This document shows, piece after piece, positions 8,990 through 18,350 of a stretch of DNA of 64,000 bases. The stretch spans positions 3,472,001-3,536,000 of the forward strand of contig NZ_CP107954.1 of the NCBI RefSeq assembly GCF_036067295.1, written 5' to 3'. Numbering within the stretch: position 1 is the first letter of the stretch; each line of letters begins with the position of its first letter. The notes below the pieces were generated by a model, which made no database searches, had not been told where the DNA came from, and saw only the letters and a list, made by a program, of their open reading frames with translations. This DNA comes from Kribbella sp. NBC_00382 (GTDB lineage: Bacteria > Actinomycetota > Actinomycetes > Propionibacteriales > Kribbellaceae). The translations under genes were made by a program, and so were the position numbers.

Positions 8990-9287
8990 GAGAGTGTTGC
9001 CCTTCTGCAGGATTCAGACTTGTTGAACTTCCACAGACGGTAGGGAGACCAAGTGACCGACCGGTCCGTCGCCGGTGAACGAGCGGTGAACGGTTCCAAT
9101 AGCGTGTGCGACGCTTGGCGTGCCGCCAGGCGGCCAGCAGGTGAACTGAGTTAAGACCCGTGACGCTGAGTCACCTGAAACGGTCATTTGCTCACGTTTC
9201 GGTAACGCTCAGCGCATCCCGCCGAACGCGGAACCGGCCCGCGCCAAGAGTAGGCGCAGGCCGGTCCGGTTCGGAATCGCGGAGAGG
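8990..9287. other. pstS promoter region and spacer to the next leftward gene
   Basis: 298 bp without a gene. It contains the pstS 5' region, the PHO box, the extra half-site (9140-9146) and a small inverted repeat GTGAC...GTCAC near 9160-9175. Nothing else is recognised. Confidence 0.5.
9070..9091 (-). promoter_or_regulatory. PHO box (PhoP binding site)
   Basis: On the minus strand two 11-nt direct repeats, GTTCACCGCTC and GTTCACCGGCG, lie ~80 bp upstream of pstS. They match the Streptomyces PHO-box unit (GTTCACC spaced every 11 nt). A third GTTCACC lies at 9140-9146, five 11-bp units further upstream. A TACCGT (9037-9042) may be the -10. Confidence 0.85.
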
Positions 9288-10610
9288 TTAGCGAACAGTG
9301 AGTTTGAAGGCGCGGCTGGCCGTCGCCACGATCGGCAGGCCGTTCATGCTCATCTTCGGCACCACCACCCGCCAGGACCGGGTGGTGCCGCGGCCGGACG
9401 CCTTGAAGGACAACGTGCCCGTGCCCTTGACCAACGGCACGTACCCGGCGTGGCGCCAGACCTTGCCATCGAGCCATTGCAGGTCGGCCTTGACCGTCCC
9501 CGCGGGCTGGACGCTGACCGTTGCCTTGACCGCCTGGCCAACCGATGCGGTGGTCAGGTTGAAGCCCGCGGTGGTGAACCTGGCCCGGGTGCTGACCCGC
9601 CGGAGCGAGGTGGAGATCGCCGGGGCGACACTCAGTTCGTGGGCCAGAACGTATGACCGGGCCGGAACGGAGAGCCGGTACTCCTGGCCGCCGTACGAGC
9701 GGATGCTGGCAGTGAACTGCAACTTCTGGTCCTTGTACGTCCCGATGGTCTTCCAGGGACGAGTGGCATCGGGTCGCGCCTGCAGAAGAGCCTGGATGCC
9801 TGGCTTGGCGACGAAGGGATTCGCCGGGTCCTGACAGTTGACCAGCGCGTTCGCACACAGCCGCACGCCCGCGACGGCGATGAACGGAAGGCTCAGGCCG
9901 TAGTCGGCGACGGCAGGCACGGTGAGTCCCGCGGTCTGCTCGCTGAACGCGACGGTCGCAATGCCCGGGTGGTTGTTCCCGAAGACCCACTCGTTACTGG
10001 ATCGGATCGAGACGGGATAAGGACGGGGACGGGGCGGCAGGGTCACGGTGCTGGTGCCCGCGGGCAGGACGAGCGACAGACGCGGGGCGGTCGGAGTCGC
10101 GTCGGAAACGACGTTCACGTAGTCCTCGGACGGCGTCACGTCGAGCGGATCGGCGGGGGTCGTGTCGGCAGGGACCTCAGCGAACGACCAGTCCAGCTTC
10201 AGCGAGCCGTCCGGGAGCGGCGCCGCCTTCGTGAAAGTCGCCAGTGGCGCGCCGATGGTGTCGAACCAGGGCGAGACGACCGGGGCGCTCTCGACGCCGG
10301 ATCCGTCCACGCTGACCACGCTGATGCGCGCGACCCTGTTGGCATCCAGCAGACTGCCCGTCTTGAGGTACTCGTTGGACGTGCCCGCCAGCCGCGCGCC
10401 CAGGGTGACGAAGCCGCCACCCTGGTACTCGACCCGCACCTTGTTGGCTTCGCCGCTGTCCGCCCAGGTGATGCTGATCTGCTGGTGCTTCGGCTGAACC
10501 CAGCCGATCTGCAAGCCGGTCGGCGCCTCCGGGCCCGCGGCCCAGGCGGGGAGCTGGGCTCCGCCGAGGAGGATCAGGGCAGCCGTCGTGGCAGCGATTG
10601 TCTTGCGCAT
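9288..10610 (-). CDS. Secreted protein with fibronectin III-like domain
   Basis: 440 residues from the ATG at 10610, which opens a clear signal peptide (MRKTIAATTAALILLGG..., cleavage near AWA-AG). Residues ~32-125 look Fn3-like (APTGLQIGWVQP, ISITWADSG, VRVEYQG). The rest is beta-rich, with a C-terminal part typical of secreted wall-associated proteins (ARFTTAGFNLTTASVGQAVK). The open frame continues upstream to 10955, but that stretch overlaps the next gene and is an antisense artefact. No enzymatic motif. A TTGCA-type repeat lies ~110 bp upstream. Confidence 0.75.
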   Translation of the reverse strand: MRKTIAATTAALILLGGAQLPAWAAGPEAPTGLQIGWVQPKHQQISITWADSGEANKVRVEYQGGGFVTLGARLAGTSNEYLKTGSLLDANRVARISVVSVDGSGVESAPVVSPWFDTIGAPLATFTKAAPLPDGSLKLDWSFAEVPADTTPADPLDVTPSEDYVNVVSDATPTAPRLSLVLPAGTSTVTLPPRPRPYPVSIRSSNEWVFGNNHPGIATVAFSEQTAGLTVPAVADYGLSLPFIAVAGVRLCANALVNCQDPANPFVAKPGIQALLQARPDATRPWKTIGTYKDQKLQFTASIRSYGGQEYRLSVPARSYVLAHELSVAPAISTSLRRVSTRARFTTAGFNLTTASVGQAVKATVSVQPAGTVKADLQWLDGKVWRHAGYVPLVKGTGTLSFKASGRGTTRSWRVVVPKMSMNGLPIVATASRAFKLTVR

Positions 10611-10712
10611 GGAGAGGAGACCCCCAGGAGAAGTAAGCCTGGCGAGTGGCCCCCCGGCCGCCAGTACGTCGGGGTGCAACTTAGCGCACGGAGTACGGCG
10701 TACAGAACATGG

Positions 10713-10728
10713 ATTGCAGCTTGTTGCA
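10713..10728. promoter_or_regulatory. TTGCA-N5-TTGCA repeat upstream of the Fn3-like gene
   Basis: ATTGCAGCTTGTTGCA; the flanks extend it to an inverted repeat GATTGCA-N6-TGCAATC (10712-10731). A 15/16 copy occurs at 41882-41897 upstream of another secreted-protein gene. It lies just after the stop of the nuclease gene, so a weak terminator is an alternative. Confidence 0.4.
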
Positions 10729-10734
10729 ATCGGC

Positions 10735-11208
10735 TCAGCTGGAGAAGTCCTCGGGGTGTACTCCGTCGAGGAACTGGCGGAAGCGTTCGAGCTCGGCCTG
10801 CTCTTCCTCCGGGGTGGCCACGCCGGCCTCCTGGAGGACCTGTTCGGTGCAGCGGATCGGGGTGCCGAGGCGGACCGCGAGCGCGACCGAATCGCTCGGG
10901 CGGGACGAGACACGGGCGCCGTTGCCGAGCAGGAGCTCGGCGTAGAAGACGCCATCGCGCAGCTCGACGATCTCGACCGCCTCGATGGTGACGCCGAAGG
11001 CCTCGATCACATCGCGCATCAGGTCATGGGTGAGCGGCCGGGACGGGCGCAGGCCCTGTTCCTCGTAGGCGATCGCGGTGGCCTCGACCGAGCCGATCGA
11101 GATCGGCAGGTAGCGGTAGCCCTCGGTCTCGCGCAGCATCATCACGGGCGCCCGATTGGGCGACTCCATCCGGATCCCGATCAGAGTGAGCTCTCGCATC
11201 GTCGTCAT
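10735..11208 (-). CDS. Bifunctional nuclease domain protein (DUF151)
   Basis: 157 residues covering one DUF151/BFN domain: MRELTLIGIRMESPNRAPVM, RYLPISIGSVEATAIAY, LTHDLMRDVIEAFG, and SSRPSDSVALAVRLGTPI. Homologues have been reported with DNase/RNase activity; in actinobacteria the role is unclear. The C-terminal ~25 residues are acidic. Start at the first ATG (11208) or the fourth codon ATG; GGAGAGG lies upstream. Alone between two unrelated genes. Confidence 0.85.
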   Translation of the reverse strand: MTTMRELTLIGIRMESPNRAPVMMLRETEGYRYLPISIGSVEATAIAYEEQGLRPSRPLTHDLMRDVIEAFGVTIEAVEIVELRDGVFYAELLLGNGARVSSRPSDSVALAVRLGTPIRCTEQVLQEAGVATPEEEQAELERFRQFLDGVHPEDFSS

Positions 11209-11378
11209 GGCGCCCCGACCTCTCCGTGAGCCGGCGCCCGGTGGGACGCCTCGGTAGGAACATACCCGCCCTGGCCGACGTCACCCGGCGCAGCCCACCC
11301 GCTGTTTCCGGAAGAGCGAACAGATTGTGCCTGAACGGTGACTGTCGCAGGCTGTCGAAGGGCGATGACGAAGGGTGC

Positions 11379-12260
11379 TCAGGGTGCCCGGAAGCGCTCG
11401 TAGACCAGCCGGCCGCCGTCGAGCTGGTGGGCGATCAGGACGGCGCCGGGGGAGAACTTGCCAACCTTCAGCCCGAGCGCCTTCGACAACGCGGGCAGGA
11501 CCGGGCGATGCGAGCAGACGACGGTGATCTTGCCGGGCTTCCAGGAATGTTCGGCCATGCCCTCGATCGCGTACGGATCGGACGCGTACCCGCGCTCGGA
11601 GATCTCCGGGTGCAAATGGATCTGGCGGCCGATCTCCGCGGCGTACGGGGTGATGGTGGAGACGCATCGCTCGGCGTCGCTGCTGCGGATCCGGTTGACG
11701 CCGACGGCAGCCAGTACCTCCACCAGCCGCTCGGCCGTCGCGTGGCCGACCTCGGTCAGCGGGCGGTTGGTGTCCTTGCCGTCCCAGTCCTTGCGTTTGA
11801 CCGCCTCGGCATGACGGACCAGCACCAGTGTCGAGATGACCGGCGTGACGATGGCCAGCGCATCGAGGATGTCGACGTCCCGCGGGTAACTGAGCCTGCC
11901 CCGCGCGCTGTCGAGCGGCAGCCACTCCAGCTTGTCGACCTCGTCGTTGGGCACGAACTCCCGCTCGGCCCCGATCAGCTCGGCCGACCAGTAGTGCACC
12001 ATCTTGGGCACCGTACTGCCGTTCTTGCGGACGTCGTACCGCTGGATGCCGAGCGGTGGACCGATCAGCACCCGCTGGCCGGTCTCCTCCTCGATCTCCC
12101 GGCGAGCCGCGACCAGCACGTGCTCGTGCGGAGTCAGCTTGCCTTTGGGATGGGACCAGTCGTCGTACCGCGGGCGGTGCACCAACAGGATCTCCCGGCC
12201 GTCAGGGCCGTCCCGCCACACGACACCACCCGCGGCGATCACCGTCGCCGGGCTGCTCAC
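11379..12260 (-). CDS. MutT1-like Nudix hydrolase fused to histidine phosphatase
   Basis: 293 residues from the GTG at 12260, eight bases after AAGG; it begins just past the ppk stop (12271). The N-terminal Nudix domain has the full box G-x5-E-x7-REIEEETG at ~37-60. The C-terminal ~150 residues are an RHG histidine phosphatase (LVLVRHAEAVKR, RSSDAERCVST, VVCSHRPVLPAL). In mycobacteria MutT1 with this fusion hydrolyses 8-oxo-GTP and diadenosine polyphosphates. Adjacency to polyphosphate kinase suggests phosphate/nucleotide housekeeping. Probably co-transcribed after ppk (10-bp gap). Confidence 0.9.
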   Translation of the reverse strand: MSSPATVIAAGGVVWRDGPDGREILLVHRPRYDDWSHPKGKLTPHEHVLVAARREIEEETGQRVLIGPPLGIQRYDVRKNGSTVPKMVHYWSAELIGAEREFVPNDEVDKLEWLPLDSARGRLSYPRDVDILDALAIVTPVISTLVLVRHAEAVKRKDWDGKDTNRPLTEVGHATAERLVEVLAAVGVNRIRSSDAERCVSTITPYAAEIGRQIHLHPEISERGYASDPYAIEGMAEHSWKPGKITVVCSHRPVLPALSKALGLKVGKFSPGAVLIAHQLDGGRLVYERFRAP

Positions 12261-12270
12261 GATTTCAACC

Positions 12271-14430
12271 TTAAGTAATAGGGTCCGTTTGCCGGCGCCG
12301 GCCACGCGTCGAGATCAGGCGTTCCTGCAGATCACGGAGCGGCTCGCCGTTGGCGTCGGTCAGCCGCGCTTGCCAGGTGTCGTCGGGCTGCAGCCACCAG
12401 GACCCGGTCCGCTCGTCGAACCCGAGATCGAACAGGTCAGCAAGCTCGTTGAGGTGGTCCTGCTCCTTCAGCTGGACCAGTACCTCCACCCGGCGGTCCA
12501 GGTTGCGGTGCATCAGGTCGGCCGAGCCGATCCAGACCTCGGGCTCGCCGCCGTTCTCGAAGAAGAACACCCGGCTGTGCTCCAGGAACCGGCCCAGGGT
12601 GCTGCGGACCCGGATGTTCTCCGACAGCCCGGGCACGCCCGGACGGATGGTGCAGATGCCCCGGATCCACAGCTCTACCGGTACTCCGGCCTGCGACGCG
12701 CGGTACAGCGCATCGCAGAGGGCCTCGTCGACCAGGCTGTTCACCTTGATCCGCACCCGGGCAGGGCGGCCGGAGAGGTGGTGCTGCACCTCACGCTCGA
12801 TGCGGTCGAGCAGGCCCCGGCGTACCGACTGGGGAGCGACCAGTAGCCGGCGGTAGCCGCTGGAGCGGGCGAACCCGGACAGGTGGTTGAACAGGTGCGC
12901 GATGTCCTCGGTGACCACCTTGTCGCTGGTGAGCAGGCCGAGGTCCTCGTACAGCCGGGCGGTCTTGGGGTGGTAGTTGCCGGTACCGATGTGGGCGTAC
13001 CGCCGCAGCCCGTCCGGCTCCTCGCGGACCACCATGGAGAGCTTGCAGTGCGTCTTGAGCCCGATCACGCCGTACACGACGTGACAGCCCGCGTGCTCCA
13101 GTTGGCGGGCCCACTTGATGTTGGCCTGCTCGTCGAAGCGCGCCTGGATCTCGACCAGGACCAGGACCTGTTTGCCGGCCTCGGCCGCGTCGATCAGGGC
13201 GTCCACGATCGGTGAGTCGCCACTGGTGCGGTACAGGGTCTGCTTGATCGCCAGTACGTGCGGATCGGCGGCAGCCTGCTCGATGAAGCGCTGCACGCTG
13301 GTCGAGAACGAGTCGTACGGGTGGTGCACGAGCACGTCGCGCTGCTTGAGCGCGTGGAACATGTCGGCCGGGTTGGAGGTCTCCACCTCGGCCAGATGCG
13401 GGTGCGTCGACGGGACGAACGCCGGGTACTTGAGCTCGGCCCGGTCCAGCGCGGCGATCGTGAAGAGGCCGCGCAGGTCCAGCGGGCCGGGCAGCTCGAA
13501 CACCTCCGCCTCGGTCACGCCGAGCTCGGAGACGAGCAGCGCGCGCACCTGCGGGTCGATCGACTCCTCCACCTCGAGCCGGACCGGCGGGCCGAACTTG
13601 CGCCGCAGCAGCTCCTTCTCGAGCGCGGCGAGCAGGTTCTCCGCGTCGTCCTCTTCCACCTCGAGGTCCTCGTTGCGGGTGACCCGGAAGGTGTGGTGCT
13701 GGGTCACCTCCATGCCGGGGAACAGCTGGCCCAGGTGCGCGGCGATGACGTCCTCGAGCGGGACGAACTTGCCGTCGGCCACCGTGACGAACCGCTGCAG
13801 CAGCGGCGGCACCTTCACCCGGGCGAAGTGCTCGCCGCCGGTGTCCGGGTTGCGGACCACGACGGCCAGGTTGAGCGACAGGCCGGAGATGTACGGGAAC
13901 GGGTGCGACGGGTCGACGGCGAGCGGGGTCAGTACCGGGAAGACGCGGTCCCGGAAGAACCGGGTCATCGTCTCGCGCTCTTCGGTGCTCAGCTCGTCCC
14001 AGCGGAGGATGTCGATCCCCTCCTCGACCAGCGCGGGCAGCACGACCTTGCGCCAGGTCTCGGCCTGCCGGTCCATCAGCTCGCGGCTGCGGGTCAGGCT
14101 CCGGTCGAGCACCTCACGCGGCAACAGCCCGCTGGCGGCCCGTACTGCGACGCCGGCGGCGATCCGGCGCTTCAGCCCGGCGATCCGGACCATGTAGAAC
14201 TCGTCCAGGTTGTTGGCGAAGATGGCCAGGAACTTGGCCCGCTCGAGCAACGGGACCCGGTCGCTCTCGGCCAGCTCGAGCACCCGCTGGTTGAACGCCA
14301 GCCAGCTCAGCTCGCGGTCCGAGAACCGGTCCTTGGGGAGATCGTCGGCCTGCGTGATGTCGTACGGGGGTTCGACGTCGTACTCCCGGTTGTGCGACGC
14401 CAACAAGTCTCCAGCCACGTTGACCAGCAT
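12271..14430 (-). CDS. ppk: Polyphosphate kinase 1
   Basis: 719 residues from the ATG at 14430 with AAGGATGG just upstream; the open frame further upstream is antisense to the esterase gene. PPK1 polymerises ATP gamma-phosphate into polyphosphate. Visible: the N-terminal [13 protein letters not shown] and [16 protein letters not shown], the middle [35 protein letters not shown], and the catalytic region [22 protein letters not shown] followed by [12 protein letters not shown]. Length is normal. The mutT1-like gene follows with a 10-bp gap. Confidence 0.96.
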   Translation of the reverse strand: MLVNVAGDLLASHNREYDVEPPYDITQADDLPKDRFSDRELSWLAFNQRVLELAESDRVPLLERAKFLAIFANNLDEFYMVRIAGLKRRIAAGVAVRAASGLLPREVLDRSLTRSRELMDRQAETWRKVVLPALVEEGIDILRWDELSTEERETMTRFFRDRVFPVLTPLAVDPSHPFPYISGLSLNLAVVVRNPDTGGEHFARVKVPPLLQRFVTVADGKFVPLEDVIAAHLGQLFPGMEVTQHHTFRVTRNEDLEVEEDDAENLLAALEKELLRRKFGPPVRLEVEESIDPQVRALLVSELGVTEAEVFELPGPLDLRGLFTIAALDRAELKYPAFVPSTHPHLAEVETSNPADMFHALKQRDVLVHHPYDSFSTSVQRFIEQAAADPHVLAIKQTLYRTSGDSPIVDALIDAAEAGKQVLVLVEIQARFDEQANIKWARQLEHAGCHVVYGVIGLKTHCKLSMVVREEPDGLRRYAHIGTGNYHPKTARLYEDLGLLTSDKVVTEDIAHLFNHLSGFARSSGYRRLLVAPQSVRRGLLDRIEREVQHHLSGRPARVRIKVNSLVDEALCDALYRASQAGVPVELWIRGICTIRPGVPGLSENIRVRSTLGRFLEHSRVFFFENGGEPEVWIGSADLMHRNLDRRVEVLVQLKEQDHLNELADLFDLGFDERTGSWWLQPDDTWQARLTDANGEPLRDLQERLISTRGRRRQTDPIT

Positions 14431-14483
14431 CCCATCCTTGGGTGAACAGCAGGTTGCCTCGACGGCGAGGCGGACGTTGTTGC

Positions 14484-14489
14484 TAGCGT
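14484..14489 (+). promoter_or_regulatory. -10 element for a leaderless esterase transcript
   Basis: TAGCGT ends eight bases before the GTG at 14498, and no ribosome binding site is present, so transcription probably begins at the start codon. Confidence 0.5.
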
Positions 14490-14497
14490 CACACCTT

Positions 14498-15571
14498 GTG
14501 AACAGCCGAGTGGACACCATGCTGCGGACCGCCTTGAACACGGTACAAGGCAGTGCCCTGAAGCCCGTGACAGCTTTGCCTCCCGCGCTCCGGAGGCGGC
14601 TGGCGGGCGCCCCGATCCAGATCGACGGGAACGTCCTCGACCCTGAACTGCAGCTGTTGCTGCGGCTCGAGGGATGGTTGCCGGGCGCAAAGAAACAGTC
14701 CGTCGCCACCGCGCGGGCGAACCTGCTGTCCGTGTCGAAGCTCGTCGCGGGGCATCCTCGCGAGCTACTCCGAGTGACGGAGCTCACGGTCCGCGGCGCC
14801 GACGGCCAACTCGGTGCCCGCCTGTACGTCCCCCGCGCGGCCCCGTCGTCGGGCGGCGGCCTGCTGGTGTTCTTCCACGGCGGCGGCTGGGTGGTCGGCG
14901 ATCTGGACAGCCACGACGCGTACTGCCGCGACCTTGCCGAGGAGGCCGGTATCCGGGTCCTGTCGGTCGACTACCGCCTGGCCCCCGAGGCCGAGGCCCC
15001 GGTCGCCGCCGAAGACGCGATCGCCGCCTTCAGTTGGGCGATCGAACATGCCGAGGACCTAGGCGCTGACCCTGCCTTGGTCGGAGTAGGCGGCGACTCA
15101 GCCGGCGGCAACCTTTCAGCCGTGGTCGCCCAGCAATGCGTCGTACGCGGCCTACCGTCCCCTGCTCTCCAGGTCCTTCTCTATCCGGCCGTAGACCTCG
15201 CCTACCGCCGCCCCAGCCGAGACCTCTTCGCCGAAGGCTTCTTCCTCACCGACGAAGACATCACCTGGTACCTGAACCACTACACCCCGGACCCCTCAAT
15301 CCGAAAGAACCCCCTCGTCTCCCCGATCTACGCCGAAGACCTCACCGGCGTAGCCCCCGCCTACGTGGTCACCGCAGGCTTCGACCCCCTCCGAGACGAA
15401 GGCAACGACTACGCCACCCGCCTCCGCGAGTCCGGCGTCCCCACCACCCACACCTGCGAGCCCACCATGGTCCACGGCTTCGCCAGCATCCTCGCCCTCC
15501 CCGGCGAAACCCGCTCAGCCCAAAAACGAATAACCACCACAATCCGCCACCACCTGAACCCCACCCCCTAA
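14498..15571 (+). CDS. Alpha/beta hydrolase, hormone-sensitive-lipase family esterase
   Basis: 357 residues. The oxyanion motif HGGGW ([15 protein letters not shown]) and nucleophile elbow GDSAGG identify family IV esterases; DPLRDEG and MVHGF supply the Asp and His of the triad. An N-terminal ~110-residue cap precedes the hydrolase fold. The GTG at 14498 is preferred as a leaderless start; an ATG at 14519 is an alternative. Transcribed divergently from ppk across only 67 bp. The natural substrate is unknown. The final third shows a strong CCC-rich codon bias compared with its own start. Confidence 0.9.
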   Translation: MNSRVDTMLRTALNTVQGSALKPVTALPPALRRRLAGAPIQIDGNVLDPELQLLLRLEGWLPGAKKQSVATARANLLSVSKLVAGHPRELLRVTELTVRGADGQLGARLYVPRAAPSSGGGLLVFFHGGGWVVGDLDSHDAYCRDLAEEAGIRVLSVDYRLAPEAEAPVAAEDAIAAFSWAIEHAEDLGADPALVGVGGDSAGGNLSAVVAQQCVVRGLPSPALQVLLYPAVDLAYRRPSRDLFAEGFFLTDEDITWYLNHYTPDPSIRKNPLVSPIYAEDLTGVAPAYVVTAGFDPLRDEGNDYATRLRESGVPTTHTCEPTMVHGFASILALPGETRSAQKRITTTIRHHLNPTP

Positions 15572-16510
15572 CTACCGCCCCGGCTCAACCAACACCGGCA
15601 CAGCCTCCCGCACCCGCAGGGCTGTCGCGGGCCCGGTGATCGGCACAACCCCCTCCACGTACTGCCACCCGGTCCCCGCCACATTGAACCGAGCCGCGTA
15701 GTTGGTGGTGAGAGTCAGCTGCACCCCAGCCTTCTTCATGTACTTGTGCGTGATGTCCTTGGCCGGATAAGGCCTGCCGGGCGTCGTGGTAGTCACCGAG
15801 GCGCCGTCCCCAAATCTCCACGTATAACTCATCGGCATCGCCTCAACCGCAACAGGAAACCCGAGCACGGTCACGGTGTCCGTGTAAACCCTGCTCTCGT
15901 CCGTATAAACGATCGTCTCCAAATTAACCAACGTCCGCCCAGTCGGCTGCACCTTCACGTGAAGCTTCGGAAACAAAACGTTCTTACTCTCAGCCAACAC
16001 CTCCCCCCACCGCACATCCTCCGGCCGAGGAACCCGAACCCGAACAGCCATACTCGGCGAAACCTCCGGCCGCCCCGGCTCATCCGGCAGCACGTCATCC
16101 TCCATGGCCGGCAGGCAACGAGTCATGTTGGCAGTATTCGGTCCGCGGAACCCGCAGAGGCTGATATTGAGACGAAAGGGCTGCGTGTCGTCGTCGGCAG
16201 GATTGGTGGAGGTTTGCCGCAATAGTGGGTGCGAGCCTCGCGATTTAGCTCCCGTGCTTGCCTTTCCGGCGCCCGCAGTTTTCTTCTCCATGCGATTGGT
16301 CTGTTTTGCGCCGACCGACGCACCCCACGCATGTTTCTTGACTTTTGTCGGTGGCGGTTTCGGCTTTGCGATGGAACGCGTCGTTGGGTCGAGTTCAGTC
16401 GATGTTGGGGCGGCGTCGGCGACATCGCCAACGAAGGTCAGCGTCAGGCCGGCGACAAGTGCAGCGACTGCGCTGAATGCCGGCAACTTCACCCGGTCGA
16501 GGCCGTTCAT
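15572..16510 (-). CDS. Secreted PKD-domain protein paired with a DUF6318 lipoprotein
   Basis: 312 residues. A signal peptide (hydrophobic ~10-30, cleavage near DAAPT) is followed by a Lys/Pro-rich disordered stretch. A C-terminal PKD-like beta domain (YTWRFGDGASVTTTTPGRP, then TLTTNYAARFNVAGTGWQ) runs from ~230. Its ATG overlaps the stop of the upstream lipoprotein gene (ATGA). No catalytic motif. Its stop is directly adjacent to the convergent esterase stop. AT-rich patches at 16200-16400 stand out from the neighbourhood. Confidence 0.75.
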   Translation of the reverse strand: MNGLDRVKLPAFSAVAALVAGLTLTFVGDVADAAPTSTELDPTTRSIAKPKPPPTKVKKHAWGASVGAKQTNRMEKKTAGAGKASTGAKSRGSHPLLRQTSTNPADDDTQPFRLNISLCGFRGPNTANMTRCLPAMEDDVLPDEPGRPEVSPSMAVRVRVPRPEDVRWGEVLAESKNVLFPKLHVKVQPTGRTLVNLETIVYTDESRVYTDTVTVLGFPVAVEAMPMSYTWRFGDGASVTTTTPGRPYPAKDITHKYMKKAGVQLTLTTNYAARFNVAGTGWQYVEGVVPITGPATALRVREAVPVLVEPGR

Positions 16511-17133
16511 TCGTTGATCTGCATCTCGTACATCACCCAGTTTCCGGCGCTGGGGGAGAGCGTGAACTCCATGGTCCCCGTACCTGCCGGTTGGGGAACC
16601 GGCGAGGCCCCCGGGGTTGCCCGCTCTTGGAAGGTTCCGCTCTTCAGCGAGGCTGATCCTCCCAGGTGACCGGACTTGCCGCGATAGATCTCCTTCACGT
16701 CGATCAGTCGGTCCTTGAAGTCACCTTGGAGCCCACCGTTCTTCGCGTTGATCTTGCGCACGTAGCCCGCAATCCCTTTGCAGCCGACGCAGCCTTTGTC
16801 ACTTTCCGCCAGAAGCAGCTCAGCGTCTCCTGTGGAGTATGCGTAGTTGAGCAGGTCCACGTAGTAGCCAATGAAGGCCTCGCCCGCTGCCAAGGTCGAC
16901 CCGGCGGCTAATGCCGGTCGTGTCGGCGCATCTGTTGGCGTACTCGGGGGAGTCGATCCGGCGCTCGAAGGTGTCGAAGCGGTGGTGTTCGTCGTCGCCG
17001 ACGACTGTGGTGGAGCGGTGTTGGGGCGGCCTGCTTCGGGGCTCTTGTTGTTGCAGCCAGCTAGTGCGGCGGCGCAGAGGCAGGCCAGGGTTAGGGCGGT
17101 GGCTTGCCTGTTGCGGGTTGTCACGGGTGTCAC
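16507..17133 (-). CDS. DUF6318 family lipoprotein
   Basis: 208 residues. The lipobox is AALAGC (Cys at ~26), followed by a Ser/Thr/Pro-rich linker of ~60 residues. The folded domain has the hallmark EAFIGYYVDLLNYAYSTGD and ESDKGCVGCKGI, matching what I know of DUF6318. Its function is unknown. Translationally coupled to the PKD protein through a 4-bp overlap; the pair probably acts at the outer face of the membrane. Confidence 0.8.
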   Translation of the reverse strand: MTPVTTRNRQATALTLACLCAAALAGCNNKSPEAGRPNTAPPQSSATTNTTASTPSSAGSTPPSTPTDAPTRPALAAGSTLAAGEAFIGYYVDLLNYAYSTGDAELLLAESDKGCVGCKGIAGYVRKINAKNGGLQGDFKDRLIDVKEIYRGKSGHLGGSASLKSGTFQERATPGASPVPQPAGTGTMEFTLSPSAGNWVMYEMQINE

Positions 17134-17218
17134 CTCTCCGTAGTCGGTCTTGATCGTAACCGGGGAGGGGAGCGGGGGGAGAGGCGGAAGGTGTGGGCTG
17201 TGGATAAGTGGTTGGGGG

Positions 17219-17264
17219 CCAGGAGCCGCCCGGCTGGGGGGTAAGAGGCTCGGACGGCTCCTGG
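17219..17264. terminator. Hairpin after mshD
   Basis: Perfect 10-bp arms CCAGGAGCCG and CGGCTCCTGG are separated by 26 bases, located 29 bases after the mshD stop (minus strand). Probably a terminator isolating mshD from the lipoprotein operon. Confidence 0.65.
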
Positions 17265-17292
17265 TTGAGGGTGGGACGTACGGGTAGCGCGA

Positions 17293-18225
17293 TTATGACG
17301 CGGAGTTACCGGGTGAATTCGGTGTGACACCGTTCACAGGGGCGAACTGGACGTCCAGGGCGGCTGTGGTGAAGCCGAGGTGGGTGTAGAGGGTGTGGGC
17401 GGCGGTGTTGGTGCCGTCTACGTAGAGGACGACTGAGGTGAGGCCGCGGTCCTCCTGGAGGTGGCGGATGCCTTCTAGGGTCAACGCCTTGCCTAGGCCT
17501 GCGCCCTGGTGGTCGGGGGAGACGCCTACTACGTAGACCTCGCCGAAGGGTTCCGAGCCTTCGTCTTCGTGCACCTTTGTCCAGTGGAAGCCTGCGACCG
17601 AGTCGTCGGCGGTGACTGCCAGGAAGAAGCCGGCAGGGTCGAACCAAGGCTGTTGCAGCCGGTCCGCCAGATCCGCCTGCGTCCAGCTGCCCTGCTCCGG
17701 GTGGTGCGCAAAGGCGGCGGCGTTCACCGCCAGCCAAGCGCTGTCGTCCTGCCCCGGTACGAACGTGCGCACCGTCACCCCCTCCGGCCAGACAGCCGCA
17801 GGCACCGGCGCGCTCGCCCGGCGGAGGAAGTACAGCTCCCTCGCCACCTCGAGCCCCAGCCGCGCCGCCAGCTCATCCGACCCAGCCAGCCGCCCATGCG
17901 CCCACACGCGTAGCTCGGAGCCACCGTGGTCGAGCAGCATCCGCAACAGTGCAGTACCGAATCCCTGTCGCCTGTGCTCCGGGCCGACCACCAACTCCGC
18001 CGACCCGTCCGGCCCCAATGAGCCGTACCCGGCCAGCTCGCTCGAGCCGGGCTCACCGGCGTACGCGAGGAAGTGCGCGTCCCCTGGATGTTCTCCTTCG
18101 AGGTGCAGCAGTGTCTGCTCGGAGAGGGGATTGACTCCGTCGCTCTCAGCAGCGGACCGAGCGAGTTCGGTGATCTTGGCGACGGTGGCCGGGGGCAACG
18201 GTGAGGGAACGACTTCGAGGGTCAC
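17293..18225 (-). CDS. mshD: Mycothiol synthase
   Basis: 310 residues from a GTG at 18225, close to the ~315 of the mycobacterial enzyme. MshD acetylates Cys-GlcN-Ins with acetyl-CoA, the last step of mycothiol synthesis. Two GNAT halves are visible: the N-terminal acetyl-CoA loop [17 protein letters not shown] and the C-terminal [19 protein letters not shown] with [19 protein letters not shown]. The -10-like TACGGT (18232-18237) ends six bases before the start, suggesting a leaderless mRNA. The longer ORF to 18312 lacks family similarity. Confidence 0.93.
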   Translation of the reverse strand: MTLEVVPSPLPPATVAKITELARSAAESDGVNPLSEQTLLHLEGEHPGDAHFLAYAGEPGSSELAGYGSLGPDGSAELVVGPEHRRQGFGTALLRMLLDHGGSELRVWAHGRLAGSDELAARLGLEVARELYFLRRASAPVPAAVWPEGVTVRTFVPGQDDSAWLAVNAAAFAHHPEQGSWTQADLADRLQQPWFDPAGFFLAVTADDSVAGFHWTKVHEDEGSEPFGEVYVVGVSPDHQGAGLGKALTLEGIRHLQEDRGLTSVVLYVDGTNTAAHTLYTHLGFTTAALDVQFAPVNGVTPNSPGNSAS

Positions 18226-18350
18226 CCCGATACCGTAAAAGGTCCTGGTGAGTTCACCGTCGAGACCTTGGTCAGCCACGCCGTAGCAAGGTAATTTTCG
18301 GGCACCGCGCACCAGCGGTGATCGAAACGACGACAGAGAAGACGAAGAAC

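Noticed and set aside
10611..10955. N-terminal extension of the Fn3-like protein
   Set aside because: It runs antisense to the nuclease gene, is Ser/Pro/Arg-rich, and a true signal peptide begins at 10610.
14441..14503. GTTCACC-like half-sites upstream of ppk as a PHO box
   Set aside because: The two copies (14441-14447 and 14498-14503) are imperfect and 56 bp apart, not in 11-bp register, and one overlaps the RBS.
14431..14787. Upstream extension of ppk
   Set aside because: It overlaps the esterase gene antisense; the PPK N-terminus and RBS are at 14430.
18250..18275. GAGTTCACCGTCG upstream of the 5'-nucleotidase as a PHO box
   Set aside because: Only one unit matches; neighbouring 11-mers do not.
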